The translations under genes were made by a program, and so were the position numbers. Shown here one piece after another: positions 10,986 to 22,755 of a DNA stretch of 64,000 nucleotides. Under the pieces are notes generated by a model. That model ran no database searches. It saw only the letters and a list, made by a program, of their open reading frames with translations, and had not been told where the DNA came from. Source of the stretch: Neonectria sp. B-13 (Eukaryota > Ascomycota > Sordariomycetes > Hypocreales > Nectriaceae); assembly GCA_002682825.1 (NCBI GenBank), contig NOKP01000027.1, positions 186,001-250,000 on the forward strand, in the 5' to 3' direction. Every line of letters begins with the position of its first letter. The stretch's first letter is position 1.

Positions 10986-13098
10986 GGTTGCGCCGCCCTT
11001 CGTGTGGCAATCTAGTAATTGCATTGGCGAAGCCCCAGGGCGGCACAATGACGGCCGGGGCGGTAGGGCGGCGGCAGGCTGACAGGACAGTCGCCCCAAA
11101 GTCAACTGTCACGACGACAACAGCAGCAGAAACGAGGAATAGGCGACCGTAGAGGAGATGTCTAGGCGCGCATGGACGGATTAGAACCCAATTTTGTCAA
11201 CGGTCGCCCGACTGCCGCAGCAGAGAGTAATTAGTGTGAACCAAGGGCCAGAGGTGAGAGACAGAGATGGCCTGCTGGGGGGGGATGGAGAGAAGTGGTG
11301 CAGAGGGAAGGGGGAAGAGGGAAAAGAGCCGCCGCCGAAGCTAGCTGAGAGGTGAGGAAAGTAGAGAGGAGGAGAGGGAAGAGAGGGCCTAGACACAGGG
11401 TGACAGAGAACTGCACAGGACTACACACAGGCGAGACCACTGGCGAGAAGCACAGCACAGCACAATGGGATGACACGACACCAACACAGCAATAGAGAGG
11501 GGCATGGGATTGAGGCAATACGTTGCACAATCGACCCGGACGCCAGCACGATGTGTTTTACAGATGCCATGCCATGAAGGTCATAATTCGTCATGTGACT
11601 GATAACAATGGATGTGCTTGGGAATAGCCATGGTGCTACGAATGGGGAAATAGAGTACGGATGGGTTTACTGGGATCCCGCAGAATCACAAGAATGGAAA
11701 CATCCCGAAGCCAACAGCTTAACAAGATTGACCTTGTAATTATCTATTCTTGCCTGATTACTGGCACTCCTCGCTTCCACCCCAGAGGCCATGGGTTGGC
11801 TTGCTTCTCGGAGGAAGCACCCCCGGAAGAAATCCCCCGGCAAAAGCGGGCTCTCCTCCCACTAAACGAGGGCTGGCCACCTTCGCCTGGAGTAGATTGG
11901 CTGGTTCGGGTGGTCCCTTGGCTCTCTTAGTGATTCGGTAGAGATTACCTCATGAAGGGATTTCCAAGTGTTCGCGCAGCTCGGGCAAAGAGCGAATATC
12001 ACTAACTAGAACGAATATGTCAGAATCGAAAGCGATCCGACCTTTTGGGACGCCTATTCGTAGAGGGGGTCTAGAACGCACACAGTCGACGGCCCGGTTG
12101 ACTAGCGGCGCCTGAAGACGGACGCCCTGACGGAGGACCGGGGCTGGCTGGAATGCGGCGAGGAACTGGGTGGCTCTCTGTGCCTGCTTGAGAGCATCAG
12201 CCTTCGTGCTCCGTGTCCCCTCAACCTCCAGTTGTCACCCGTTGTCTCCCTTGGCTGGCAGTTACTGTTGCATAACATGAAAAGACCGCTGTGCATACCA
12301 CATCATTCCATGTACAGATGGATGGATGAACAATCGTGGCGGTGGCGGTGGCGGTGACTTCCCCTTGCTAGGATCTAGGGTCCTGTTTAGTTGACGCATC
12401 TTCAGGGTCTAAGTCGACTTTGTGGGGTGGTATCCTCTGGTCTTGAGTCTTTTGACTGCCTCGGCCGGCCTGTGGAGTTTGATTCACGCGATGGGAACGT
12501 TTTGTGCAGATCGGCCGATGCGGTGACTGGTGCTCTAAGGCTACGCTTCAATCGGTGTGATGACAGCCTACCAGATGAGAGCCCAAGAAGAGGCGGAGAA
12601 GCCAGAGCTTAATTCGTACGAATAGTACTTGACACCACCACGAACTCCAAGGGCAGCTGCACTCATAGTAGTAATCCAAGCCAACAATCGCCAAGGCGCG
12701 AGTTTCGAGAACCAGATCAACTCGCTGCTCAACGCCAAGATGATTTAATTCCACCCTATTTACAGAATTCAAACCATATGTGAAGCCGTTGCTTTATAAC
12801 CGAATAGACACATCCTTCACTGATGTTTGGTGTCGTTGATAGATAGTCAAACACTTCAGTGCCCCGCCGAAACCACGGCTAATTGAAGTGAGCTCACGTG
12901 AGACCGCATCCTCGTCCCTGAACTCCCCTACGCGTGACTGCGTCTCCGTCGCGTCTGCCAGCCATTGTCGCTGCCTGGCTCCATCTCATCTCCAAATCCA
13001 CACCAAAGGGCTTCCTCAATACCAGAATTTGCCAACTTCCAGCCCTCGTGGTGAACAAACTGCATACTATTTACCCCCCAATGCAGTAGTCGCCCGCC
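10986..13098. promoter_or_regulatory. wc-2 / rad50 divergent intergenic region
   Basis: 2.1 kb without a supportable gene. The stretch about 11245-11395 is purine-rich on the plus strand, hence CT-rich in the wc-2 sense, as in many fungal 5' leaders. A short GGCGGT run lies at 12337-12356. The rad50-proximal end has a CACGTG palindrome (separate entry). The wc-2 promoter probably occupies most of it. Confidence 0.55.
12893..12902. promoter_or_regulatory. E-box-type palindrome CTCACGTGAG upstream of rad50
   Basis: Perfect 10-bp palindrome containing CACGTG, about 200 bp before the rad50 ATG. CACGTG is the core recognised by fungal bHLH proteins such as Cbf1. Use here is inference only. Confidence 0.35.
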
Positions 13099-16000
13099 AT
13101 GTCGAGAATCGACAAGCTCTCCATCTCGGGCATTCGCTCGTTCAGCCCGTCTGTCCGGGAAGCCATCCAGTTCAACACCCCGCTAACCCTCATCGTCGGA
13201 TACAATGGCTCCGGTAAAACCACCATCATCGAGTGTCTTAAGTATGCCACCACCGGCGAGCTTCCTCCAAACAGCAAGGGTGGCGCATTTATCCATGATC
13301 CTAAGGTACACTACTTCCCATGTAACCACATATTATTCTAACACATGACAGCTCTGCGGCGAGAAGGAAGTAATGGCCCAGGTCAAGCTGCAGTTCCGAT
13401 CAATCAACGACCGCCAACATGTTGCCACCCGAAGTATGCAGCTCACCGTGAAGAAAACCACCCGCGCTCAGAAGACCCTCGACAGTTCTCTCGTCGTGGT
13501 CAATAACGGCGAACGCACCACCGCTTCAACAAGACAGGCCCAACTCGATGAAATGATCCCCGAGCGGCTTGGCGTCTCTCCCGCCATTCTCGATGCCGTC
13601 ATTTTCTGCCACCAGGACGAGTCCCTGTGGCCTCTAAGCGAGCCCGCTGCTTTGAAGAAGCGTTTCGATGAGATATTCGAGGCCTTGAAGTATACTAAGG
13701 CCATTGACAACCTCAAGGTTCTCCGTAAGAAGCAAGTCGAAGAGCTTGGCAAGCTCCAGAACGACGAGGCACACAACAAGGTCAACAAGGACCGAGGAGA
13801 ACGAGCCGAGAAGAGGATGAAGGCCCTTCAAGCAGAGATCGAAGCTTCCAGGGACAGCTGTGAGTCTATCAGCGCCGAGATGGAGGAAACGCAGGACAGA
13901 ATTCGGAGCATCCGCGAAACCGCAAATACCCACCTTGAAATTGTCCATAATCTCAACAATAAACGCGAACAATTGGAGTACCGTCAGGATGCGGTCAAGG
14001 AACTCAAAACCACCATTGATGAGCTTCACGAGGACGACGCATCCCTCGAAAACGACCTAGCCCACTACGAAGACCGTATGCACCATCTACAGGACGAAGC
14101 GGACGGTAACAAGACACAATACAACGATCTACAAAGGAATTTGGGCCAGTCGCGAAAGGATCAGTCTCTGAAGCTCGCAGAACAGGGAAAGCATCAATCA
14201 GATAAAGACAAATATGAACGCCAAATCAAGTTGCGCATGGAGGTGATCCAAGAGGCAGCTGAAACCTACGGCTTCTCTGGCTTCGACGGTGATCTGACTG
14301 ATCAGCATGTCAAGAGCTTCAACGACCGGATACAAAAGCTGCTGAGCGAAAAGAAGCGAGACCTCGAACGAATGCAAAAGGAAAACTCGGTCGAGCTAGA
14401 TAGGGCTACTAGTATCATCACAGAACTCGAGGGTCGTAAAGCGGCACGAACCCAAGATCGCGTCTCTGCAAAGCAACGCATGAGTGCTATCGAGAAGCGG
14501 ACCAGTGTACTACAGAATGAGTCTGGCAGGATTGACGTGGATGAGGGCGCCAAGGCTATTCTCGACGGACAACTCGAGGATCTGGAGAACAGATTTCAAA
14601 CGGCTCAGAAGGGGTTTGAGGCTGCAGACTGGGACCGACAACTAACTGATGATAACGACAAGCTACACCAGCTCGAGAACGAGAATGACAAGCTCGGCCG
14701 GGAACTCGTCGAATGCACCCGCCTCGCCTCCGATCGTGCTCAACTCGACTTGAGGAAGAAGGAGCTGGCAGATCGCAAGCGCAAACTCGATACTCTCACA
14801 AACACCTGGAAACCAAAGCTGGACAAAGTCCTTGGTGGTGACTGGCAACCGGAAACACTAGATGCCGGATTTCAATCGGTTCTAAAGGACGTCAACAAAG
14901 TGGTTCTTGATGCCCAGAAACGGCGTGACCAAACCCGACAAAAGCAGCAGAAGGTGGAGTTCCGAATGAAAAGTGCCAAGGAGTCACGAGACAGAAACAC
15001 ACAAGAGGCTGCAAGTTGTCAACAGCAAGTGGTTGACGCACTTCTGACAGTCCGAGATAACGCCATTGTTGAAGACTACGCCGAAGAGGTAGCCTCAGTG
15101 GAGCAACAGGTTGAAGACCTCAGAAATGAGCTCAGCCTTTTCGACGCTCTTGTGGACTACTACAACAAGTGCAAGCGTATGCTAGAGTCGAAGAAGAAGT
15201 GCTTGCTTTGCGAGCGTCATTTTGATGATAGTCAAGCTTCGAGCTTGGATCGACTTGGTAAGAAGATTGAGAAGAACCTTGATCCGAAAGGAAAGGTGGA
15301 TGTGGAGAAGGACCTGAAAGAGACCGTGGCGAGTCTAGAAAAACTGCGTTCGGCCCGGTCAGCATATGATACCTATGAACGACTGAACGCCATACTTCCC
15401 TCGCTTCGAGATGAGTGCAAGGCCGCTGAGAGCGAGTACGACACTCTTGAGAGGCAGTTGGAAGAGCAAATTTCCATTGTTTCCTCAGAGGAGGAGAAGC
15501 AAAATGATTTGGAGGACATGTCTAAGACGGTTATGAGTATTGCCCAAACTGTCAGGGACATCAACGATTCGGAGAACCAGGTCGACCGTATCGTGTCCCA
15601 GCAGGTGTCTGGCGGCGCTACTCGGAGCCCGGAGGAGATTCACGAGCTTCAGGCCAGCCTGGCGGAACAGATGAGAAGTCTCAAGACGCGTATCTCAAAA
15701 CTTACCAACGATCGGCAGCGTATGAAGGACCAGCTGAATGCGCTCGAACTGGAGAAGAGCGAGCTCAGAAACAAAATCAGCCGCGCCGGTGGGCAGCTGG
15801 ACAAGAAGAAAGATCTCTTAGCCCAGATTCAGGCACTAAAGGATGACCAGTCGCACCAGCGAGATATCATTCATCGCGCTGATGAAGAGTTGGAGCACAT
15901 CGAGCCAAGCATGATCGAAGCAAGATCCGCCCGGGATGAGGTTCTTCGACGCGGCCGATCAAAAGAGCAGGTCATCGTTGAGGCTCGCGATGCAGTTGCA

Positions 16001-17068
16001 AACTCTGTCAGTGAAGTAAAGATGATGGATAGCGATATCCAAGACTACATCGACCGTGGAGGCCCCTCCAACCTGGCGTCCAACCAGCGTGCCATTGCCG
16101 TGCTCGAAAAGGCCATTGCGAACACTGAAAAAGAAATCACGGATCTTACTGTCCGCACCAACAAGCTCAAGCAAGATATTGATAACGGAGATCGGAAGAA
16201 GAAGAACATAAACGATAACCTCAATTACCGAAAGCATCTTCGCATGCTTGAGGTCATCCGCCGGGAGATATCTGAGCTAGAGGAGCGCAATGCTGACGAA
16301 GACTATGAGCGCCTCCAAACCGAGGCTCGGTCACAGGAGAATCAGTACAACCGCCTTCTCGCTGAGCGCGGATCCGTCATGGGGACAATGAAGACCAAGG
16401 ACGAGGAGTTAGGACGGCTGCTGCAGGAATGGGAGATGGATTACAAGGATGCCAAGAGAAAGTACCGCGAGTCACATATCCGTGTTGAGACGACAAAGGC
16501 TGCCATCGAGGACCTGGCGCAGTGCGGCTCTGCTGTCGACAAGGCTGTCATGCAGTTTCACTCTCTGAAGATGTCTGAGATCAACCGCATTGCAGGCGAG
16601 CTGTGGCAAAGTACGTATCAGGGCACCGATATCGACACCATTCTCATCCGCTCCGACAACGAGTCAAACACCGGCAAGCGCAACTACAACTACCGGCTCT
16701 GCATGGTGAAGCAGGACACCGAGATGGACATGCGCGGCCGCTGTTCGGCCGGCCAGAAGGTTCTCGCCTCCATTATTATCCGTCTCGCCCTGGCTGAATC
16801 ATTTGGTGTCAATTGCGGCCTCATTGCGCTCGATGAGCCGACGACCAACCTCGACCGGGACAACATCAAAAGTCTGGCAGAGAGTCTACACATGATTATC
16901 AAGACACGCCAGGCTCAAAGCAACTTCCAACTGATTGTCATCACCCATGACGAGGAGTTCTTGCGACACATGCGGTGCAGCGATTTCTGCGACAGCTTCT
17001 TCCGTGTCAGACGTGATGAGCGACAAAACAGTGTGATTTCAAGGGAGAGCATCACAAAGATTTTCTAG
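13099..17068 (+). CDS. rad50: DNA double-strand break repair ATPase Rad50
   Basis: SMC-like ATPase of the Mre11-Rad50-Nbs1 (MRX/MRN) complex, acting in break sensing, end processing, telomere upkeep and meiosis. The product is 1307 residues, the usual length. Exons are 13099-13305 and 13352-17068; the intron has CTAAC and ends ACATGACAG. Walker A is GYNGSGKTT at residues 34-42. Long coiled coils flank the zinc hook CLLC (C686-C689). The ABC signature CSAGQK starts at C1200, and Walker [13 protein letters not shown] begins near residue 1226. All catalytic motifs are intact. The start ATG (GCCATGTCG) encodes [15 protein letters not shown], matching the family N-terminus. From memory its neighbour in Neurospora (uvs-6) is also wc-2, so the linkage looks ancestral. 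Confidence 0.98.
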
Positions 17069-18213
17069 TCGCAATAAGTTGGGCGATGTTTCATACATGG
17101 AGAACCAAGGGGATTAGGCGTTTTAGGTGCTGTCAAAGGACATTAGGCACGTAAAATATGGACGACTAAATGCCGTTCCATTTGTATCTAAGTGGCGTTT
17201 TTTGCTGCGGTTCTGGTTCTATACCAAATGGAGTCCCATTCACCGTCATAGTTACCGCACACATGGCAGAGCCGCAGGCACATACATGTCTCGGATCTTG
17301 GATTGACGTCAGGGGCTATCTCCGAGAACTGGGCATCAAAGCCGACATCGCGGGTTGACCTCAAAACACAGGGTTTCAATCCTTTTCGATTCCCTAGCCA
17401 AGGCAGGCCATTGGGTCGCGATGACTGACAGTGTCATGATCCAGCTCTTTCGTTTACACGAGAACTGTCCGCGGCGTCCGATATGAGTCACGGCTACGCA
17501 CCATGTGAGAAACAATGATAGATCCAAGAAAAGATGGCCCGACTACCAGATCTTAAGATGAGAGGAAACGGGTCAGAAGGCTAACAGAAGGGAACGCGTG
17601 TCAGACGGATGTCCGAGGACACCGAACAGCGGCGCCCTTCCCCACACAAGCGACACAACGCAGACACTACGAAGACACGACGCAGTCCGGATACGCCAGA
17701 GGCAGTTCGGAATTACGAGCCGGCAATAATCCTGGCTCATATCCTTGCTCGCATTAGACTATCCGTCTCCACCTCCGCCCTCCACATGCCGACACAAGAA
17801 CCATTCGCCTTACCTAAACTTGCCCGAAACGTCCTAGGCCATGGAAACCAGATTTGCCATCGAGTTGGGGAATGGCTTTGTCGTGCCGGGTTGCCGGGGC
17901 TCGGAGAACGAAGGCGTTTCTGTTGTCGTCTGCTTTCGCTTCGCGTCTTACAAACACCGAGCTGAAAAATTCCCAGGCGATGAATGGAGATGTCATGGCC
18001 ATGAAGCAACCATAAAGGAAAACTACTTTCTCGACCAGTTGAGCTTGCGGCAACTACAGGAAACTCGACCACGACAAAGACTCTGCATCGTGAACTGGTA
18101 AACCGGCTCACGGCGCCCTCCGAAACTCCAATTATATCAATTACTCATACTTCCGTACATTAGGCATCATTTTGCAACCTCTCATCAACTTTCAACCCCA
18201 GAGGCCAGGAACA
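17069..18213. other. Intergenic region between rad50 and the MFS gene
   Basis: 1.1 kb. Small frames near 17609-17965 and 17841-18101 have no recognisable content. The last few hundred bases should hold the MFS promoter and leader. Confidence 0.5.
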
Positions 18214-19998
18214 ATGACAACCTCAACACAGAGGAGATCCAGCTCGGACAGCACACTGGATGTCGAGCGAGATGCTGAAACCACTGTCCCAACACAGGAG
18301 CCTACTTCGACAACTCTCCCCGAAGACCCGGGCTCCTCCCTAGCCGGTATGACCCCGCCTCCGGGCTCGAAGGCCGATGACCCTGAGGCCGGGCGGACCA
18401 CTCTCCAGACGTTCCTCATCATGTTCGCCTTGTGCACGGCACTCTTCCTTGCGGCGCTGGATATGACCATTATCACCACGGCCATCCCTACCATTGCCAA
18501 CGAGTTCCAGTCGAGCGCCGGCTATATCTGGATTGGCAGTGCCTACCTGCTCGGCAATGCCGCCTTCGTCCCGACCTGGGGCAAGATCTCTGACATTTTC
18601 GGCCGCAAGCCCGTCATCCTCGCCGCCGCTGTCATCTTCTGGATCGGCTCGCTGCTATGTGCCGTGAGTAACGGGATGGGAATGCTCATCGCCTCGCGTG
18701 CCATACAAGGCCTCGGAGGTGGCGGCCTCATTGTCCTCCCCAACATAGCCATTAGCGACCTCTTCTCCATGCGGAACCGAGGCATGTACTTTGGTATCCT
18801 TGGTATGGTGTGGGCGCTGGCATCGGCAATTGGCCCCGTCTTGGGAGGCGTTTTCACAACCAAGGCAACTTGGCGGTGGTGTTTCTACATCAACCTGCCC
18901 ATCTCAGTCATTGCCGTTCTTATTCTCATCTTTGTCCTGAAACTACACAATCCAAAGACCCCCATGAAGGAGGGTCTTCTTGCCATTGACTGGTTCGGAA
19001 GCCTTCTCATCATCGGCGGCACCGTCATGTGGCTCCTAGGCCTTGAGTTCGGTGGCGTTACTTTCCCCTGGAAATCGGCGACGACCATCTGCCTCATCGT
19101 GTTCGGCATTCTGATCGTTGCCATGTTTCTCATCTACGAGTGGAAGGTTGCCAAGTATCCCATTATCCCCATCCGCCTCTTCTACAACCAAAATAGCGTT
19201 GCCGCATTTGGCCTCGCTTTTACCCACGCCTTCACTTTCATGTCGGGCAGCTACTGGCTTCCGCTCTACTTTCAAGGTGTGCTTGGCGCCACATCCCTGC
19301 TTTCAGGTGTCTACTTGTTGCCGTATGTGCTAGCACTGTCATTCATCTCAGCGGCCTGTGGTATCTTCATCAAGAAGACCGGCATGTATAAGCTCGTCAT
19401 TGTGTCGGGCTTGGTTGTCACTGTCCTAGGCTTCGGGTTATTCATCGATTTGGAGCCACGGGCGAACTGGACCAAGATCATCATTTTCCAGGTCATCGCA
19501 GGTATCGGGATTGGCCCCAACTTCCAGGCGCCCCTGATTGCGCTTCAGACCAATGTTGAGCCCCGGGACATTGGCTCTGCGACGGCAAGCTTCTCCTTCA
19601 TCCGACAGATGGGCACCTCCATTTCCGTCGTGGTCGGTGGCGTAATCTTCAACAACGAAATGGAGAAGCAATATCCGAAGCTGGAGCGGGAGCTAGGCCC
19701 CGATTTGGCCAAGTCTCTTTCTGGCTCCAATGCGGCCAGCAGCGTCCAGTTGGTAGGGGAGCTAGAGGGACACGACGGCGTGGTGGCTAAGACGGCGTAC
19801 TGGAAGAGTTTACAGACGATGTACATCGTTTACACCTGCTTCGCGGCGCTAGGTTTGATCATCAGCTTGTTCATCCGCCAGGTGAACCTTAGCAAGGATC
19901 ACAAGGAGCATCAGACTGGCCTGAAATCGCTCAAGGCCAGAGAGGAGGAGAATGTTGTGGAGGAGAAGACCGCGGAGCGGAAGGAGACTGCAGTCTGA
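18214..19998 (+). CDS. MFS drug/metabolite efflux transporter, DHA2 (14-TM) family
   Basis: An intronless 594-residue plasma-membrane or vacuolar H+ antiporter of the type that exports drugs or secondary metabolites. A hydrophilic N-terminus of about 70 residues rich in Ser, Thr and Glu precedes about 14 hydrophobic segments. The MFS motif A region is GKISDIFGRKPVILAA, the first transmembrane signature is LDMTIITTAIPTIANEF, and motif C-like text is SAIGPVLGGVF followed by WRWCFYINLPI, all diagnostic of the DHA2 group. The tail is Lys/Glu-rich. The start is the first true ATG (18214, AACAATGACA); an upstream TTG in frame is not a plausible eukaryotic start. It is convergent with the neighbouring monooxygenase, 312 bp away. 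The substrate cannot be inferred. Confidence 0.93.
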   Translation: MTTSTQRRSSSDSTLDVERDAETTVPTQEPTSTTLPEDPGSSLAGMTPPPGSKADDPEAGRTTLQTFLIMFALCTALFLAALDMTIITTAIPTIANEFQSSAGYIWIGSAYLLGNAAFVPTWGKISDIFGRKPVILAAAVIFWIGSLLCAVSNGMGMLIASRAIQGLGGGGLIVLPNIAISDLFSMRNRGMYFGILGMVWALASAIGPVLGGVFTTKATWRWCFYINLPISVIAVLILIFVLKLHNPKTPMKEGLLAIDWFGSLLIIGGTVMWLLGLEFGGVTFPWKSATTICLIVFGILIVAMFLIYEWKVAKYPIIPIRLFYNQNSVAAFGLAFTHAFTFMSGSYWLPLYFQGVLGATSLLSGVYLLPYVLALSFISAACGIFIKKTGMYKLVIVSGLVVTVLGFGLFIDLEPRANWTKIIIFQVIAGIGIGPNFQAPLIALQTNVEPRDIGSATASFSFIRQMGTSISVVVGGVIFNNEMEKQYPKLERELGPDLAKSLSGSNAASSVQLVGELEGHDGVVAKTAYWKSLQTMYIVYTCFAALGLIISLFIRQVNLSKDHKEHQTGLKSLKAREEENVVEEKTAERKETAV

Positions 19999-20310
19999 TC
20001 GAAAAAAGATTTTGCGTGATTACGAGATACCCGCAGCCCAGCGAGGATTGAATTTGTTTCGGCTATGTGCCCGTCCATTGTCTTATTAGTTACGATACCA
20101 CTCAAAGTTGAATTAAAATTGTATTACTATTGGTCACAAATATCGTGTATATTATGAAGAACATGATGCTTTACCTCATGCCATGTCTAGAGTTGTCCTT
20201 GGTATATCGTGTGAAAAAGAGGTGCAGCGTTGCTGCTTCAAGCTATAATATCTGTTCTTTTGTAAGGTATCAAATACGTAGGTGGGTATAGTCTTCTGTA
20301 GTTCAAGTCA
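19999..20310. other. Convergent 3' region (MFS / FMO)
   Basis: 312 bp of AT-rich DNA between two stop codons. No gene; presumably overlapping 3' UTRs. Confidence 0.55.
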
Positions 20311-21884
20311 CTACTGGCTTCCCTCTGTTGACTTCCACTCTTCATAGTCAAAGCCCAGATCCTTCAATGTCCTAAGCTCGTGTCTTCTCTCCCCTACAGC
20401 GCGGCTGGCAAGCTTAATCTTGGGCACCCGCTCTCGAACCCATCTTGTTTCCAGGTTCCAGTAGGGCGGCTTCTTCCCTTCGCCGTCGTTATCCAGGCCC
20501 AACTCGGGGGCCTTGGTAGCGGTTCCGCTGAGATGGTGGAGGCGGTTGACGTAGTCCACATCCTCGGGACCCGTCATGATGTGAATGGCCTTGCCCTCGC
20601 CCTTAATTTTATGTTGATCGTCGACCCAAGCGTCCATCTCTATTTTCGAAGGGGGGCTCAGTCGACCAGACCAGATACGGCCGATGACAGCGCTTTGAGC
20701 TTCGGAGACTGGCAGTGGTACGATGCGCTGGGGCACACTGAGGAAGGCAAGTGTAGGATCGGCGGTGAAGAGGATGTGCTCCCAGAGGTGAGCCGCGTGG
20801 CTGCCACTGGGGACCACTATAGAGGGCTCAACGTTCTTGAGGAACGGGTATGAGTAGTGAAACCCAGTGCAGAAGATAATGGAGTCGATGTCTAACTCGA
20901 CACGACCATTTGCGAAGCGAACGCCACGCTGCTCGGGTAGGAACTCGACGATCTCAGGCACGTATTCAGCCCAAGGCGTGTCCGCCTGGGGTTGGACGAC
21001 GGTAGGCTTCTCTTTCTCCGACACGAAGACGGGCAGCTTTGCGACAGTAGAAAGCTGAACGCTCACATCGACTCCAGAGGCAGAGTTGCCCACGACGATA
21101 ACTTTCTATAGCCAGTAAGTACGAGGTTATGGCCGTGTGAAGTGGTTTGTCTAGGTACACACCTTGTCGGCATAATCATTAGGGCGGCGGTAGAACTTAG
21201 AGTGAGAAACGGCTCCGGGATACGCCTTGTCAAACTCTACAAGCCCTGTGATATGAGGGATGAAGGGGTCGTTGTAATGACCGCTAGCCACCACCACAGC
21301 GTCGAACTCGGCCTTGGTGGTCTTGTTCGCCTTGAGGTCAAGGACTTCGATTTGCCACGGTCCGTTCGGCTGGGACGCGGACTTGTCGACGTTCAACACC
21401 TGCGTCCGGTATGAGATGTAAGGGGTCAACTCCTCGGCATATTCCTTAAGGTACTGCAGGACAGCGCTGTGCTTGGGGAACAGCGGGGAGCCCTGGGGGA
21501 ACTCGATGTCCGAGTAGCACATGAGAGAATTGGGGATGTTGGTCTCAAGCAAGTCGTAGATGGGCGACATGAACTCAACCTCGCCGCCTTCCTTGGGCCA
21601 TATCGCCTGGTCGGGCAGCGAACTGGGCTGCGTGCGAGGCACAGTGAAGCCCTGCTCTCGTACGAGCGGGGTGTAGTTCCATACGCCTCCTGGAGTGGCC
21701 CGCTGCTCAAAAAGCTGGATTTTGGAGAACTTCTTCTCGGCCAGAAAGTATCTACATGGGCGATGAGTTAGACGAGGCTCGCAGTTACAGATCACGGGCT
21801 CACCTACTTGGCGGCCGCTAGGCCACTGGGACCGGCGCCGATAATGGCGATGCGGGCGACGTTGAGCTTATCTGCCAGCGCCAT
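20311..21884 (-). CDS. Flavin-containing monooxygenase (FMO)
   Basis: A 486-residue NADPH- and FAD-dependent monooxygenase oxidising soft nucleophiles (N or S) on small molecules. Predicted exons are 21884-21808, 21751-21163 and 21105-20311. The FAD motif GAGPSG is at residues 16-21 right after the start MALADKLNVARIAII. The FMO fingerprint appears as YPGAVSHSKFY (about residue 200), preceded by ASGHYNDPFIPHI, and the NADPH motif is GNSASG at residues 228-233. Intron 1 uses donor GTAGGTG within AAG/TAG, which avoids an in-frame stop and restores the reading AAAKYFLAEKKF. It is divergent from the Zn2Cys6 gene and convergent with the MFS gene. It resembles the yeast FMO1-type fungal group more than Baeyer-Villiger enzymes. 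Confidence 0.92.
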
Positions 21885-22755
21885 TGTGGGTTCGGGGGGA
21901 GTTATTGTGAGGATATCCAGCAATTGGGCAAGTTGAGGTGTGTAAATATCGACACTTGATGGCGCAATTCGTGGGACAGCAGAACGGAGTACGAATACAT
22001 GAAAGGAAGAGATCTCGGCGATATATACCACGGCCACACTAAGTACCCAGAAGAAATGCAGGAGGAGGCACCCAGTCACAACTATCGGGCAACTTGTGAG
22101 CAGAGCCCCGATGGATTCCGCAAAACAGCCTCATAGCCGGTCGTTGACTTGACGCGGCAGACTCCATCGCCGAACGTGGGCTGATTGGGTCCGAGAAGCT
22201 GTGTCCCGTTGCGGTAATATCGGGTCGCGCGGACGCCGGCGTGGATTCGGGCATGTCGGAGCTCGGCCGACTTACGTGATAATTTCCCATTTTGCGCCAC
22301 CCCGGTTTTGACGGCCTAGACACGCATCGACACGACAGTCGCGACGGCTTCTAGAACGGATTCGCGATAAGAGAAGCACAGGAAACAAGCACACACGATC
22401 TAGGGTTATCGCCAAACTCTAGATAGGGGTCTAATGGGCGCCGGTTTGTTGATAGCTGGCCAAAAGGTGTCAATCCGCGCCCGCAAGCGACTCCATTGTC
22501 ACCGTCTCAACCGGCCCATGTTGCGGCAGCACGCAATCTGATCCACAGTTCTAGACATCGCGGAGCCGCTGGCTGGTGACTCTCTGAAGCCAACTATTCG
22601 TGCTGGCACGCTACGTAGTGCTGTTGTAGCCCGTGGCCCAGCTTGCTTTTTTCTTCCATCACGGTGTCACTCGATACCGGCTTATCTCGCCCGTCCGCTT
22701 AAACTGCTCCGTTCCGCCCCGCTGGCCTCGACAGCCAGGTGCCCATTTGCCCAGA
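21885..22755. promoter_or_regulatory. Bidirectional promoter region, FMO / Zn2Cys6 regulator
   Basis: 871 bp shared upstream region between divergent genes. CGG/CCG-containing words, the half-sites preferred by Zn2Cys6 proteins, are frequent (for example around 22133-22300), but no single convincing paired operator stands out. No ORF with support. Confidence 0.45.

Noticed and set aside
17609..18101. Two small plus-strand frames before the MFS gene
   Set aside because: No recognisable content; at best uORFs in the leader.
18172..18213. Upstream extension of the MFS frame from a TTG
   Set aside because: TTG is not a credible start in a fungal nuclear gene; the first ATG is at 18214.
22633..22755. 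Upstream extension of the Zn2Cys6 frame from a GTG
   Set aside because: GTG is not a credible start; the first ATG is at 22756.
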